Shown here piece by piece: positions 35,658-43,368 of a stretch of DNA of 64,000 nucleotides. The position numbers were made by a program, and so were the translations under genes. Every line of letters begins with the position of its first letter. Position 1 is the first letter of the stretch. This DNA comes from Natrialba aegyptia DSM 13077 (lineage in GTDB: Archaea > Halobacteriota > Halobacteria > Halobacteriales > Natrialbaceae). The notes beneath the pieces were generated by a model, which was given only the letters and a program-made list of their open reading frames with translations, was not told where the DNA came from and did no database searches. The DNA lies in NCBI RefSeq assembly GCF_000337535.1, contig NZ_AOIP01000031.1:1-64000 (forward strand), read 5' to 3'.

Positions 35658-36512
35658 GTGACCGAGACCGACGTTCGTGACGCGATCATGACCGCAACTT
35701 ACGAGGCGCTGTGCGAGCACGGCTACACCGATCTCACGGCCCAGCACATCGCCGACAGAACGGACAAGAGCAAGTCCCTTCTGTTCTATCACTACGACTC
35801 AAAGGAGGATCTCATTGCCGACTTTATCGGCTACCTGACCGAGTGGTTCGACGAACGCGTCACCCAGACGGCAGGCCAACCGCCCGTCGATCGGCTCGCG
35901 ATGATCGTCGACTGGTTCCTCTACGGGTCACCCGACGCCGACAACGAACGCCAGTCATTTCACACGGCCATGCTCGAACTCCGGACCCAGGCGCCGCACA
36001 ACGAGCAGTACCTGGAGCAACTCCGCCGGAGTGACGATCACCTTCGAGAGACGATCGAGGAAATCCTTGCGGACGGAATCGAGGCGGGACAGTTCGTCGA
36101 CCACGATACGGAAGAGATCGCGCTGTTGCTGATCGCAACCCTCGACGGCGCACGCATTCGCCAGCTCACGCTCGACCGCGATCGGTACCTCGACCAGGTG
36201 CGTGCCAGCACGGTCACGCGGCTCTTTGCGGACATTCTAGCATCTGATATCGAGTTCCCGTCCAAACTCTCTCGCGACGATATCTCTCCCGCGCACGTCT
36301 CCGTCGAGCCCGATTCAGATGGCGAGCGGGACGCTGAAAACGGAACGGGAGCCGGGGGCGAGGACGCGGGCAATGATGGAGACGAGACGACAGTCGAGAG
36401 CGAGAGTGAGAGTGAAAACAATGCCGGCGACACTGACACCGGCCGAGAACCGAACCCCGACACCGCCAGCGGCCAAGATCCGAACCACGACACTACCGAT
36501 CCAACGGAATGA
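35658..36512 (+). CDS. TetR/AcrR-family regulator with long acidic tail
   Basis: A 284-residue regulator. The N-terminal TetR DNA-binding domain (about 1-55) includes LTAQHIADRTDKSKSLLFYHYDSKEDLIADFI. A helical ligand domain runs to about 195. The last ~85 residues are disordered, rich in Glu/Asp/Ser/Gly/Asn, which is unusual for the family. The GTG at 35658 starts exactly after the operator; the frame stays open upstream, but that part would overlap the operator and promoter. No efflux gene is adjacent, so the controlled target may be distant. Confidence 0.88.
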   Translation: MTETDVRDAIMTATYEALCEHGYTDLTAQHIADRTDKSKSLLFYHYDSKEDLIADFIGYLTEWFDERVTQTAGQPPVDRLAMIVDWFLYGSPDADNERQSFHTAMLELRTQAPHNEQYLEQLRRSDDHLRETIEEILADGIEAGQFVDHDTEEIALLLIATLDGARIRQLTLDRDRYLDQVRASTVTRLFADILASDIEFPSKLSRDDISPAHVSVEPDSDGERDAENGTGAGGEDAGNDGDETTVESESESENNAGDTDTGREPNPDTASGQDPNHDTTDPTE

Positions 36513-36556
36513 TCGACGGTCGACCGACCCACTAGCCACCACGTACTCAGCAAGCT

Positions 36557-37999
36557 ATGAGCAACTATCCCTCCACAGACGAGCCGACCCGGACTACTGA
36601 CGACCTGCTTTCCGACCTTTCCTCCCCAATGCGGGGCGTCGTAGCCGATGCAGTACCACCGCACGATCGCTCGCTTCCCGTTACACTCTGTCACCTCGCA
36701 GCTGAACTCGGCTCTTCGTCTCCCACCGACCCCCTCCTCGAGTCGGTGACGACCGCCGTCTCGCTCTTTGAAGGGTACGTCCAACTCAGGCTCGAACTGC
36801 TGGCTGGTGACCGCTATGCGGGCGACCGGTCCCGCGATACTGCCATCCTCGCGAGTGACTACCTCCATGCCGGCGCGTACGAAGCAATCGCTGACGCCCC
36901 GATTCCCGACGCTCGGACGCTCGATCTCTACCGAACGCTTACGTCCGCCTCGACGACACTCTCCCGACAACTACTGACACTCGTCGATTCGACCGAGTCC
37001 CCCCGATCGAGACCGGCCGATGAGCGTCTGCGAGAGCCGGAGTCGCCCGAGGACGCCGCGGTAGCTATCGACCGACGGACAGCAGCGCCACGCTCGAGTT
37101 CACAACCCGGCGTCCCTCCCTCCCGCGGGGACGGGAACGGGGACTGGGACGGGGATGGGGACCACTCCGGGCGATCACAGCAGTCCTCTCGCGCCCCCAC
37201 TCGGACAGATCGCACACCGTCGACGCCCTCACAGTCACGTTTCGACGCCACCGGGCTGTCCGCGCATCCGATACCCACCCTCGCCGCAACCGCTGCTGAA
37301 CTCGGTGCCGCCGCCGTCGGCGCACCGGCGGAGACGAGAGCCGCAGTGGCGACCTACAGCCGCTCGCTTCTCGCTGCACTCACCGCCCGTTCCGTCGCGG
37401 CCGGCGACGATGCCCCCCTTGAAATTGCGCTCCGTGAACTCTCGGGACAGGGCGACCGTGGGCGGTCAGAGTCCGTCGTCGCCGACGAGTTCACCGTCGT
37501 CTCCTACACTGAAAGAGAGAGCGCCGAGCGAGCGGGAGACGACGTGGATGGACCTGAAGCCGCGGACCGGGACCGGGATCGGGATCGGGATCGGGATCAG
37601 GGGTCACGAGCGCTGAACTCGGGTCGCGGGACTCCCGCGTCGGTGTCGGTCTGGCCCTCGTTGGCGGTGGTTTCACAGTCGGTGTCGCTGGTGGGCCACT
37701 CGCTGGAGCCGGATCCGGGGGCGGGGACAGGACCAGGATCAGCATCAGCAACCGAGCCTTCCGAGACCGATAGAGAGATAGACACTGCTGATGAACGTGG
37801 GGTGAATACTGATGCCCTCAAGCGTGCACGGCAGGCAGTCGAGGCGATCACTGTCGAGGCTTCGGGGCCGTCCGACGTTCAGCAGCTCCAAGACCACCTT
37901 GACCGAGCGACACGACTCCCCTTCGAAGCAGATGGGGATGGGAAACCGGCCGGGTCAGACGACGAGCAAGAACGGGCTGTCAGCGATGATTCGGAGTGA
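36557..37999 (+). CDS. haloarchaeal protein with prenyltransferase-like helical N-terminus (DUF7114-like)
   Basis: A 480-residue protein. Residues ~1-145 are helical and recall a degenerate all-alpha polyprenyl synthase (ILASDYLHAGAYEAIADAP, DLYRTLTSASTTLSRQLL), but without DDxxD metal motifs, so catalysis is unlikely. Long low-complexity acidic linkers follow, including a (DR)n repeat near 37567-37600, with further helical blocks (about 225-300 and 415-455). I tentatively connect it to the orphan family DUF7114. It follows the TetR gene by about 45 bases. Confidence 0.6.
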   Translation: MSNYPSTDEPTRTTDDLLSDLSSPMRGVVADAVPPHDRSLPVTLCHLAAELGSSSPTDPLLESVTTAVSLFEGYVQLRLELLAGDRYAGDRSRDTAILASDYLHAGAYEAIADAPIPDARTLDLYRTLTSASTTLSRQLLTLVDSTESPRSRPADERLREPESPEDAAVAIDRRTAAPRSSSQPGVPPSRGDGNGDWDGDGDHSGRSQQSSRAPTRTDRTPSTPSQSRFDATGLSAHPIPTLAATAAELGAAAVGAPAETRAAVATYSRSLLAALTARSVAAGDDAPLEIALRELSGQGDRGRSESVVADEFTVVSYTERESAERAGDDVDGPEAADRDRDRDRDRDQGSRALNSGRGTPASVSVWPSLAVVSQSVSLVGHSLEPDPGAGTGPGSASATEPSETDREIDTADERGVNTDALKRARQAVEAITVEASGPSDVQQLQDHLDRATRLPFEADGDGKPAGSDDEQERAVSDDSE

Positions 38000-38131
38000 C
38001 TGCACCGACGGGAAACCGGTGTCGAAACCGAACCCAAACTCGAACTCGAGATCGGGGACTGAACTCGCCAGCAATCACGGCAGACGAGACTGACTGCGAC
38101 GGGAACCACACCGATACCACTACCACTACCG

Positions 38132-38476
38132 ATGTCACAGATTCAGCTCCAATCGTCTAATCGGCCACGCTGGCCCGCATATCTGCTGTCCGCATTTATC
38201 GCCGGCCTCGGACACTGGTATCTGGGCTACTGGAAACGCGGTGCGAGTTGGTTCGGGCTCTACGTGCTCGCGCTTGCGTTCCTGAGCGCACGGACGGTTT
38301 CCGGTGCGTTCGAACCCGGTGACCCCTTCGTCGTTACCGCGCTGCAGTTCGATGCCGTGACCTACACCGACGTTGCAGTCCCGCTTGCCGTGTTACTGGT
38401 CTGCCTTCTCGACGTCTATCTGCTCGGCCTCGCGACGGCCCGATCGTCCGAGGACCCGACGACGTCTAACTCGTAG
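38132..38476 (+). CDS. small membrane protein
   Basis: A 114-residue membrane protein with about three helices: PAYLLSAFIAGLGHWYLGYWKRG, WFGLYVLALAFLSA and VPLAVLLVCLLDVYLLGLA. The AGLGHWYLG-x-WKRG segment resembles the TM2-like hairpin of small uncharacterised prokaryotic proteins. Its gene stops just before the decayed nuclease fragment that marks the left edge of the sulfur module. Confidence 0.65.
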   Translation: MSQIQLQSSNRPRWPAYLLSAFIAGLGHWYLGYWKRGASWFGLYVLALAFLSARTVSGAFEPGDPFVVTALQFDAVTYTDVAVPLAVLLVCLLDVYLLGLATARSSEDPTTSNS

Positions 38477-38512
38477 CTGCATGCTGTGATCGGGACGAAC
38501 TCGGCTACCGGT

Positions 38513-38630
38513 CGACGCGGACGCGCTTCGGCGGGCGAAATCCCACGTCCGATTCGCCACCGGTCGCGACAGCCGGCACAAGCGCATCCGAATCAGAACA
38601 CGGCGATTGTAACGACAAGCGGGATGCTCG
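38513..38630 (+). pseudogene. decayed fragment of the beta-CASP nuclease gene
   Basis: By eye about 85% identical over ~118 bases to 44140-44256, inside the intact beta-CASP gene and in the same orientation. Long shared words include GCGGGCGAAATCCCACG and GCGGGATGCTC. A one-base length difference near 38588 breaks the frame. Only this internal part remains, with no start or stop. It forms a direct repeat with the intact gene, enclosing the sulfur module. Confidence 0.85.
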
Positions 38631-38665
38631 GAACCGAAGCTCCGCTAGCAGTTGCTGCTTGACCC

Positions 38666-39367
38666 TCATTTTTCACGCAGATTTTCAGAGCGCAGTTCTC
38701 CCTTCGCGTGCCACGTCCGGGGGCGAACAGCAGTAATAGCTGCACCGAGATAGAAAAGTACCACAATTCCCACCACGATAGACCCGGGAATCATCCCGAT
38801 CGCAGCACTTGTCACCCACGGCTCTGGAGAGAAGGCGGTGATACGCACGAGCCACGCAGCGAGTAATACAGTGAAAAGCGGCAGGTATACCCGTCGGAGA
38901 CGGTGTGCTATCGCTTCCTCTGTGCTAATCTTGATCGTCGGTTCCCGATAATCCTGACTCAACGTTTCACGCCAGTTGGAATCAGGTAGTCCAGCGGAGG
39001 GGTCGAGCCCGTATGCGAAGACGTTTTCTTGCAATTTCCGGACTCTGCTTCGCCAGATGTCGTATCCCCGATACCGACGGGCTTCGATCAGCAGGAACAC
39101 CGAGAGCGTGGCCACACCGATGAGAAGGATATAGTGAGGAATATCGGGCCGTGAAAACGCCCACGTGAGGATTCCAGAGATGACAAGAACTGCCCAATTC
39201 GTCGTCCGATCGAGCCGCTCTCGCCAAAATTTCATGCGATGGATCTCCCCGCGGTAGAGGTGAGCCGTTGCCGAGCTCGGCGCCATCTCTTCTTCGAGAA
39301 GACCCTCTCCCAGCTCCCTGTGTTCCGAGTCGCCGGGATCGATCTCCTTGGCTGATGATCGAGACAT
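38666..39367 (-). CDS. DUF2270 membrane protein
   Basis: A 233-residue protein of family DUF2270. After a soluble N-terminus (MSRSSAKEIDPGDSEHRELG), a conserved block (HLYRGEIHRMKFWRERLDRTTNWAVLVISGILTWAFSRPDIPHYILL) leads into two helices. A cytoplasmic segment (FLLIEARRYRGYDIWRSRVRKLQENVF) precedes two more helices near the C-terminus. Its ATG overlaps the stop of the dsrE-like gene (TAATG), so it is translated from that message. A membrane partner for sulfur transfer is an inference from this coupling. Confidence 0.85.
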   Translation of the reverse strand: MSRSSAKEIDPGDSEHRELGEGLLEEEMAPSSATAHLYRGEIHRMKFWRERLDRTTNWAVLVISGILTWAFSRPDIPHYILLIGVATLSVFLLIEARRYRGYDIWRSRVRKLQENVFAYGLDPSAGLPDSNWRETLSQDYREPTIKISTEEAIAHRLRRVYLPLFTVLLAAWLVRITAFSPEPWVTSAAIGMIPGSIVVGIVVLFYLGAAITAVRPRTWHAKGELRSENLREK

Positions 39368-39951
39368 TAGACGAGAAGTTGGATGTCGGATTCGGCCATG
39401 TCCTGAATCGCTGTCGCCGCCCCGACGCCGACGGTGACGCCATCGTAAAAATCGTTCTCGTCGTAATCCATCAGGTCGATCGTCATCTGGCACGCCTGGA
39501 ACTCGACGCCCATCTCCAGCGAGGTTTCGATGAGTTCTTCGATCGTGGCGGTGTCGTTGTCCTCGATCTGCTTTTCCATCATCTTCGTCGACACTCGGTC
39601 CATGCCCGGCAGTGCTGCAATTGCGTTTGGAACGGGCATGTTGGGATTTCCGACCGAACTCAGCTTCAGGTCCTTCGACTTCGCCTCGTGGAGGATGTCT
39701 AACCCCCAGAACGTGTGAAAGACCGTCACCTCGTAGCCGAACGCTGCGGCCGTGCTCGCGAGAATCAGCGGCGGATACGCCATATCGAGCGTCCCCTTCG
39801 TCGCGATGATGGACATCTTCGGCTGTGTGTCATCGTTTTCGGTTTCCACGGCGTCGAGCCGGTCCTCGAGTTCATCGATTCTCTCTTCGAGCGCTGCGCG
39901 GCGCAGTGTCTCATCGTCGGCGGTGGACGCCTGTGTGGTGTCCGTACTCAT
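39367..39951 (-). CDS. DsrE/DsrF/DrsH-like sulfur-transfer protein
   Basis: A 194-residue protein. A predicted coiled coil (about 14-40, ALEERIDELEDRLDAVE) precedes a DsrE/DrsH-like domain: MSIIATKGTLDMAYPPLILASTAAAFGYEVTVFHTFWGLDIL, then GVEFQACQMTIDLM with the conserved cysteine expected to carry sulfane sulfur. It lies four bases downstream of tusA and overlaps the DUF2270 start by one base, giving a three-gene operon tusA-dsrE-DUF2270. Sulfur relay from TusA is the family-based expectation. Confidence 0.9.
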   Translation of the reverse strand: MSTDTTQASTADDETLRRAALEERIDELEDRLDAVETENDDTQPKMSIIATKGTLDMAYPPLILASTAAAFGYEVTVFHTFWGLDILHEAKSKDLKLSSVGNPNMPVPNAIAALPGMDRVSTKMMEKQIEDNDTATIEELIETSLEMGVEFQACQMTIDLMDYDENDFYDGVTVGVGAATAIQDMAESDIQLLV

Positions 39952-39955
39952 CGTA

Positions 39956-40198
39956 TTACTCCGCCTTGCGGACGTAGTGCGTGAAGACGTCGTCTCCCTC
40001 GTCCTGATCGACGAGTTCGACGCCAGCAGTCGTGTCTGCCCAGCCAGCGATGTCGCTCATACTTCCTGGGTCGGTCGCGAGGACTTGCAGAACATCACCT
40101 TCCGCGAGGTCGTCGATGTTCTGTTTCGTCTTGACGACCGGCATCGGGCAGTTCTGTCCCTTCACGTCGAGCGTCTCGGTGATTTTGAATTCGGTCAT
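39956..40198 (-). CDS. tusA: TusA-family sulfurtransferase
   Basis: An 80-residue TusA (SirA) protein with the persulfide-carrying cysteine (Cys17) in KGQNCPMPVVKTKQNIDDL, and the conserved LQVLATDPGS segment. TusA proteins pass sulfane sulfur between proteins. First gene of a minus-strand operon; divergent from the rhodanese-MBL gene at 40403 across about 200 bases. Confidence 0.95.
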   Translation of the reverse strand: MTEFKITETLDVKGQNCPMPVVKTKQNIDDLAEGDVLQVLATDPGSMSDIAGWADTTAGVELVDQDEGDDVFTHYVRKAE

Positions 40199-40402
40199 GG
40201 TATTGACTTCACTGCCCAATACCGTTGCCGGTAGTAAAAGCGTGTTGGTGGTATCCCAAATACTGGGCACTACTATATCACCACCTATGCAGTATAACAG
40301 TCATAAATACGCATAGAGGGGAGAATTGCTGAATAGTATTGTGTAGATGTAGATCTACTATGCAAAGTCTTATTGGAGAGCCGTTGGTAGAAGGGAGTGA
40401 CG
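40199..40402. promoter_or_regulatory. divergent promoter region of the sulfur module
   Basis: An AT-rich 204-base region between tusA and the rhodanese-MBL gene. Candidate operators are CCCA-AATAC-TGGG (about 40254-40266) near tusA and the palindrome GTAGATCTAC (40349-40358) before the MBL promoter (CTTATT, about 27-32 bases before the ATG at 40403). Confidence 0.5.
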
Positions 40403-41584
40403 ATGACCGAAGGGAACCTTCTCGACGCCGAGGACGCAGTCGCATCGATCACGCCGAAGGACCTGAAAGAGCAAATCGACAGCGGTGAGGACACATTCAT
40501 CCTCGACGCTCGCTCTGAGAGCGACTTCGAGGAGTGGCACATCGACGGTGAGAACGTCGAGATCGTGAATTACCCCTACTTCCAACTGCTGGACGGCCTC
40601 CCGGAGCAACTCCTCGCAGAGCTTCCCGAAGAACAGCAGATCACAGTCCTGTGTGCGAAAGGCGGTTCCAGCGAGATGGTCGCCGAAAGTCTCGAGGAAG
40701 AAGGGTACGACGTCAACCATCTCGAACGCGGGATGAAGGGCTGGGCGCGCATCTGCGAGTACACTGAACTCGACGTCGAGACCGATGCGACGATCGTGCA
40801 GTACCAGCGTCCGTCGAGTGGCTGTCTCGCGTATCTCGTCGTTTCGGACGGTGAAGCCGCAGTCATCGACCCGCTACGAGCGTTCACTGACGACTATACC
40901 CAAGACGCTCGAAATCTCGATGCAGAACTCTCGTACGCGATCGACACGCACGTTCACGCAGATCACGTCTCTGGAGTTCGGGCGGTCGCCGAGCGGACAG
41001 ACGCAACTGCGATTATGCCCGAAGCAGCTGCGGCGCGCGGCTTCGAGTACGACCGCCGGTACGAAACCGTCGAAGACGGCGACGCGCTCACAGTCGGAGA
41101 CATCGAGATCGACGTGTATCACACGCCCGGCCACACGACGGGAATGACCGCATACAAGGTTGGGAACGTCCTGTTTACCGGTGACGGACTATTCACCGAA
41201 AGTGTCGCACGTCCTGACCTCGAAAACCCCGAGGCAGCGCAAGACGCCGCGAGGACGCTCTACGAATCGCTGACCGAGAAGGTGGTGATGCAGTCTGACG
41301 ATACGATCATCGCACCTGCGCACTTCAGCGATTCCGCAACGCCAAACGAGGACGGCACGTACACCGCTGTACTCGGTGAACTGCGAGACACGATGGACGC
41401 ACTGTCGATGGACGAAGAGTCGTTCGTCGAGTTCACCGCCTCGGACATGCCGCCGCGACCGGCCAACTACGAAGAGATCATCGCCACCAACCTCGGTCGG
41501 GAATCGCCCGACGACGAGGAAGCGTTCGAGCTCGAACTCGGGCCGAACAACTGCGCAGCCGGCGAGCAGGGGCTACTGAACTAA
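40403..41584 (+). CDS. rhodanese-metallo-beta-lactamase fusion (persulfide dioxygenase-like)
   Basis: A 393-residue protein: N-terminal rhodanese domain with active-site loop CAKGGSSEM (Cys84), then an MBL domain with HVHADH (183-188) and the later HTPGHTTGM and FTGDGLF metal motifs. It ends GPNNCAAGEQGLLN. It is a paralog of the protein at 3660. Its position at the head of the two YeeE genes and opposite tusA supports a role in persulfide or thiosulfate sulfur handling. The ATG at 40403 is preferred over a GTG two codons earlier. Confidence 0.92.
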   Translation: MTEGNLLDAEDAVASITPKDLKEQIDSGEDTFILDARSESDFEEWHIDGENVEIVNYPYFQLLDGLPEQLLAELPEEQQITVLCAKGGSSEMVAESLEEEGYDVNHLERGMKGWARICEYTELDVETDATIVQYQRPSSGCLAYLVVSDGEAAVIDPLRAFTDDYTQDARNLDAELSYAIDTHVHADHVSGVRAVAERTDATAIMPEAAAARGFEYDRRYETVEDGDALTVGDIEIDVYHTPGHTTGMTAYKVGNVLFTGDGLFTESVARPDLENPEAAQDAARTLYESLTEKVVMQSDDTIIAPAHFSDSATPNEDGTYTAVLGELRDTMDALSMDEESFVEFTASDMPPRPANYEEIIATNLGRESPDDEEAFELELGPNNCAAGEQGLLN

Positions 41585-41585
41585 G

Positions 41586-42080
41586 ATGAGCGAATTCACA
41601 CCGTTGTTCGCGCTCGGTGAACTCTTCCCGCGAGGGATCCTGCCGTATCTCTTCGGCGGACTGCTCGTCGGACTCGGCGTCGCAGTCATCTACCTCGCCA
41701 CGGGGATCATCGCCGGCGCGAGCACGTTCCTCGAGTCGACGCTGTCGTACGTCTCCGACGTGCCCCGGTACAACCGGTTCAAGTACGTCCAGTCGCGAGA
41801 CTGGCGACTCGTATTCACGGCGGGCATCGTCACCGGCGCCGCTGTCTACGCCGTCCTCTTTCAAGGAGCGATCTGGACGACCGAGGTCCAGTGGTGGCGG
41901 TTGCTCGGCGGCGGCTTTCTCGTCGGCGTCGGGACGCGCCTCGGCAAAGGTTGCACGTCGGGCCACGGCGTTTGCGGCGTCGGCTCGCTCTCGAACACCT
42001 CGCTGGTGAACGTGGCGACGTTCCTCGCTATCGCGATCGGGACAGCCCAACTCGTCCAAGCGATGGGGGTGGCACCATGA
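41586..42080 (+). CDS. YeeE/YedE family membrane protein, first half
   Basis: A 164-residue membrane protein with about four helices and the family signature GTRLGKGCTSGHGVCGVGSLS, whose cysteines relay sulfur in thiosulfate-importing YeeE. In bacteria one chain has both repeats; here they are on two genes. It begins one base after the rhodanese-MBL stop and overlaps the next gene by ATGA, so all three are co-translated. Confidence 0.93.
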   Translation: MSEFTPLFALGELFPRGILPYLFGGLLVGLGVAVIYLATGIIAGASTFLESTLSYVSDVPRYNRFKYVQSRDWRLVFTAGIVTGAAVYAVLFQGAIWTTEVQWWRLLGGGFLVGVGTRLGKGCTSGHGVCGVGSLSNTSLVNVATFLAIAIGTAQLVQAMGVAP

Positions 42081-42547
42081 GCGGCACCCGCCGTAGCCCG
42101 TTGTTCATGCCGATAATCTACGTAGGTGGGCTGATCTTCGGCTTCGGCCTCGCGATCAGCGGCATGGCTCGCCCCGAGGTCGTACTAGACTTCCTCCAGT
42201 TCGAGGACTTCGGCCTCTTGTTCGTCATGGGTGGTGCAGCCGTCGTGACGGGGGTCACGTTCGCCGTCGCCACCCGCTATCTCGATCAGGCGCCGTTGAC
42301 GGCTAGCGAGTACACGCGCCGAGTAAAGGAGTTCGACCGCAACGTCGTCATCGGAGGGACAATCTTCGGCGTCGGTTGGGGAGTCTCAGGAATCTGCCCC
42401 GGAGCCGCATACGCGAGCGTCGGTATCGGTAACTATCCGATCCTGTGGGCGGTCTTCGGAATGTTCCTCGGCGCGTACGCACAGGGCTACTGGCGAACAC
42501 TTCGCTCGAACACGATCGACGACGTGACCGAAACTGCTTCCAGCTAA
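42077..42547 (+). CDS. YeeE/YedE family membrane protein, second half
   Basis: A 156-residue partner of the preceding gene, with GGLIFGFGLAISGMARP at the start and the second Cys motif VGWGVSGICPGAAYASVGIG. About four helices. Together the two products would form a thiosulfate/sulfane sulfur channel. The start ATG overlaps the previous stop by four bases (ATGA). Confidence 0.93.
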   Translation: MSGTRRSPLFMPIIYVGGLIFGFGLAISGMARPEVVLDFLQFEDFGLLFVMGGAAVVTGVTFAVATRYLDQAPLTASEYTRRVKEFDRNVVIGGTIFGVGWGVSGICPGAAYASVGIGNYPILWAVFGMFLGAYAQGYWRTLRSNTIDDVTETASS

Positions 42548-42566
42548 CCGTCGATGGACCTACGGA

Positions 42567-42586
42567 ATCACCTGATACTGGGTGAT
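42567..42586 (+). terminator. hairpin downstream of the YeeE genes
   Basis: ATCACC and GGTGAT arms around an 8-base loop, 20 bases after the stop at 42547. There is no T-run, so termination is only a possibility. Confidence 0.3.
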
Positions 42587-42771
42587 CCAGAGAACGGACT
42601 AACTCGCTCGGTATTGAGGCATTTAATACGGTGTACCTCGAACTCTTCTCCGGTGCGACGATCGTGGTTAGCACTCCGATCGTGCTCGCTCTAATCTGTG
42701 TACTTCGGCAGGAGTGAACCGGAATATGGGTTCGGCTCGTATCGTCATAGATTGGTGCAGTATTGTGGTGG

Positions 42772-42792
42772 CTATACAAATAATTTGTATAG
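42772..42792. promoter_or_regulatory. perfect operator palindrome over the promoter of the HTH gene
   Basis: Arms CTATACAAA and TTTGTATAG, perfect complements around TAA. The right arm TTTGTATAG overlaps the likely TATA box about 25-30 bases before the ATG at 42816. Direct repeats of TAATACC follow. This is a strong candidate for an autoregulatory site. Confidence 0.75.
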
Positions 42793-42815
42793 GTAATACC
42801 TAATACCTATAACTT

Positions 42816-43088
42816 ATGCCCGACTCGATGAGTGAAATGCTTCGGCGGGATATGCGGTGTGAGGGCCTGCTGGATTGTTTCCACAACCTCAAAGAAATCG
42901 ACAAAGACGTGTTCCGACTACTAAACGAAGCCGACGAGCCGCTCACCGTTGACGTAATCGCCGACGAGATCGCCCAGGAGATGCAGCGGATGCTCAACGA
43001 CTGGTACGCACAAATGGGCCAACTCACCGGTGAATTCAGCGAAAAATACGGCGGCACGTCCAGACAGACGCCGACCGTCGAAAGCTGA
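42816..43088 (+). CDS. HTH regulator of the sulfur module, internally deleted
   Basis: A 90-residue protein. The N-terminus MPDSMSEMLRRDMRCEGLLDCFHNLKEIDKDVFRLLNEADEPLTVDVIADEI matches a haloarchaeal winged-helix family that commonly stands next to MBL/YeeE genes. The C-terminus AQEMQRMLNDWYAQMGQLTGEFSEKYGG is that family's tail. The expected ~45-50 residues between them, containing the recognition helix and wing, are missing, and the join is in frame. Three cysteines in such proteins' N-terminus often act as sensors; here Cys15 and Cys21 remain. DNA binding is doubtful, though dimerisation may persist. Confidence 0.75.
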   Translation: MPDSMSEMLRRDMRCEGLLDCFHNLKEIDKDVFRLLNEADEPLTVDVIADEIAQEMQRMLNDWYAQMGQLTGEFSEKYGGTSRQTPTVES

Positions 43089-43093
43089 TCTCT

Positions 43094-43329
43094 CTATTTT
43101 CGAACTCCGACGAGAATGAACGCCTCAGTTCGTGTCGCTTGATGTCGAATTTTGAAGTCGCGATCCCGGAGCGAGGAACTGTCTCTTCGGCAGTAAATCG
43201 TTCGTCTATGAGTGGACCTGTTTCTTCAATTCCCTTAGCTGACCAGTCAGCGATAACGAGACGACCACCTGGACGAACGACCCAATCGAGAGTCTCGGGC
43301 AGGTCATCAGGAGCGTTTGTTCCGATCAA
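43094..43329 (-). pseudogene. 3' fragment of a SAM-dependent methyltransferase, frameshifted
   Basis: The minus strand encodes DLPETLDWVVRPGGRLVIADWSAKGIEETGP, then IDERFTAEET, the C-terminal half of a UbiE-like methyltransferase. The expected ending, LRDRDFKIRHQATRTEAFILVGVRK and a stop, follows in another frame from about 43175. The 5' half is missing: the fragment abuts the promoter and start of the beta-CASP gene. So it is truncated and frameshifted. Confidence 0.8.
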
Positions 43330-43368
43330 CCGATGGCGTCAAGCGGGCGGAATCGTTACGTGTCGACG

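Larger units (their letters stand above)
42548..42815. other. intergenic region after the YeeE genes
   Basis: 268 bases. It contains a hairpin with arms ATCACC/GGTGAT (42567-42586), a possible 28-codon hydrophobic ORF from GTG 42631 (MYLELFSGATIVVSTPIVLA...) that lacks a well-placed promoter, and the promoter/operator of the regulator gene. No convincing gene. Confidence 0.5.

Noticed and set aside
42631-42717. 28-codon hydrophobic ORF after the YeeE genes
   Set aside because: The TATA-like ATTTAATAC ends one base before its GTG, which is too close to initiate upstream of it. Kept only as a note in the intergenic entry.
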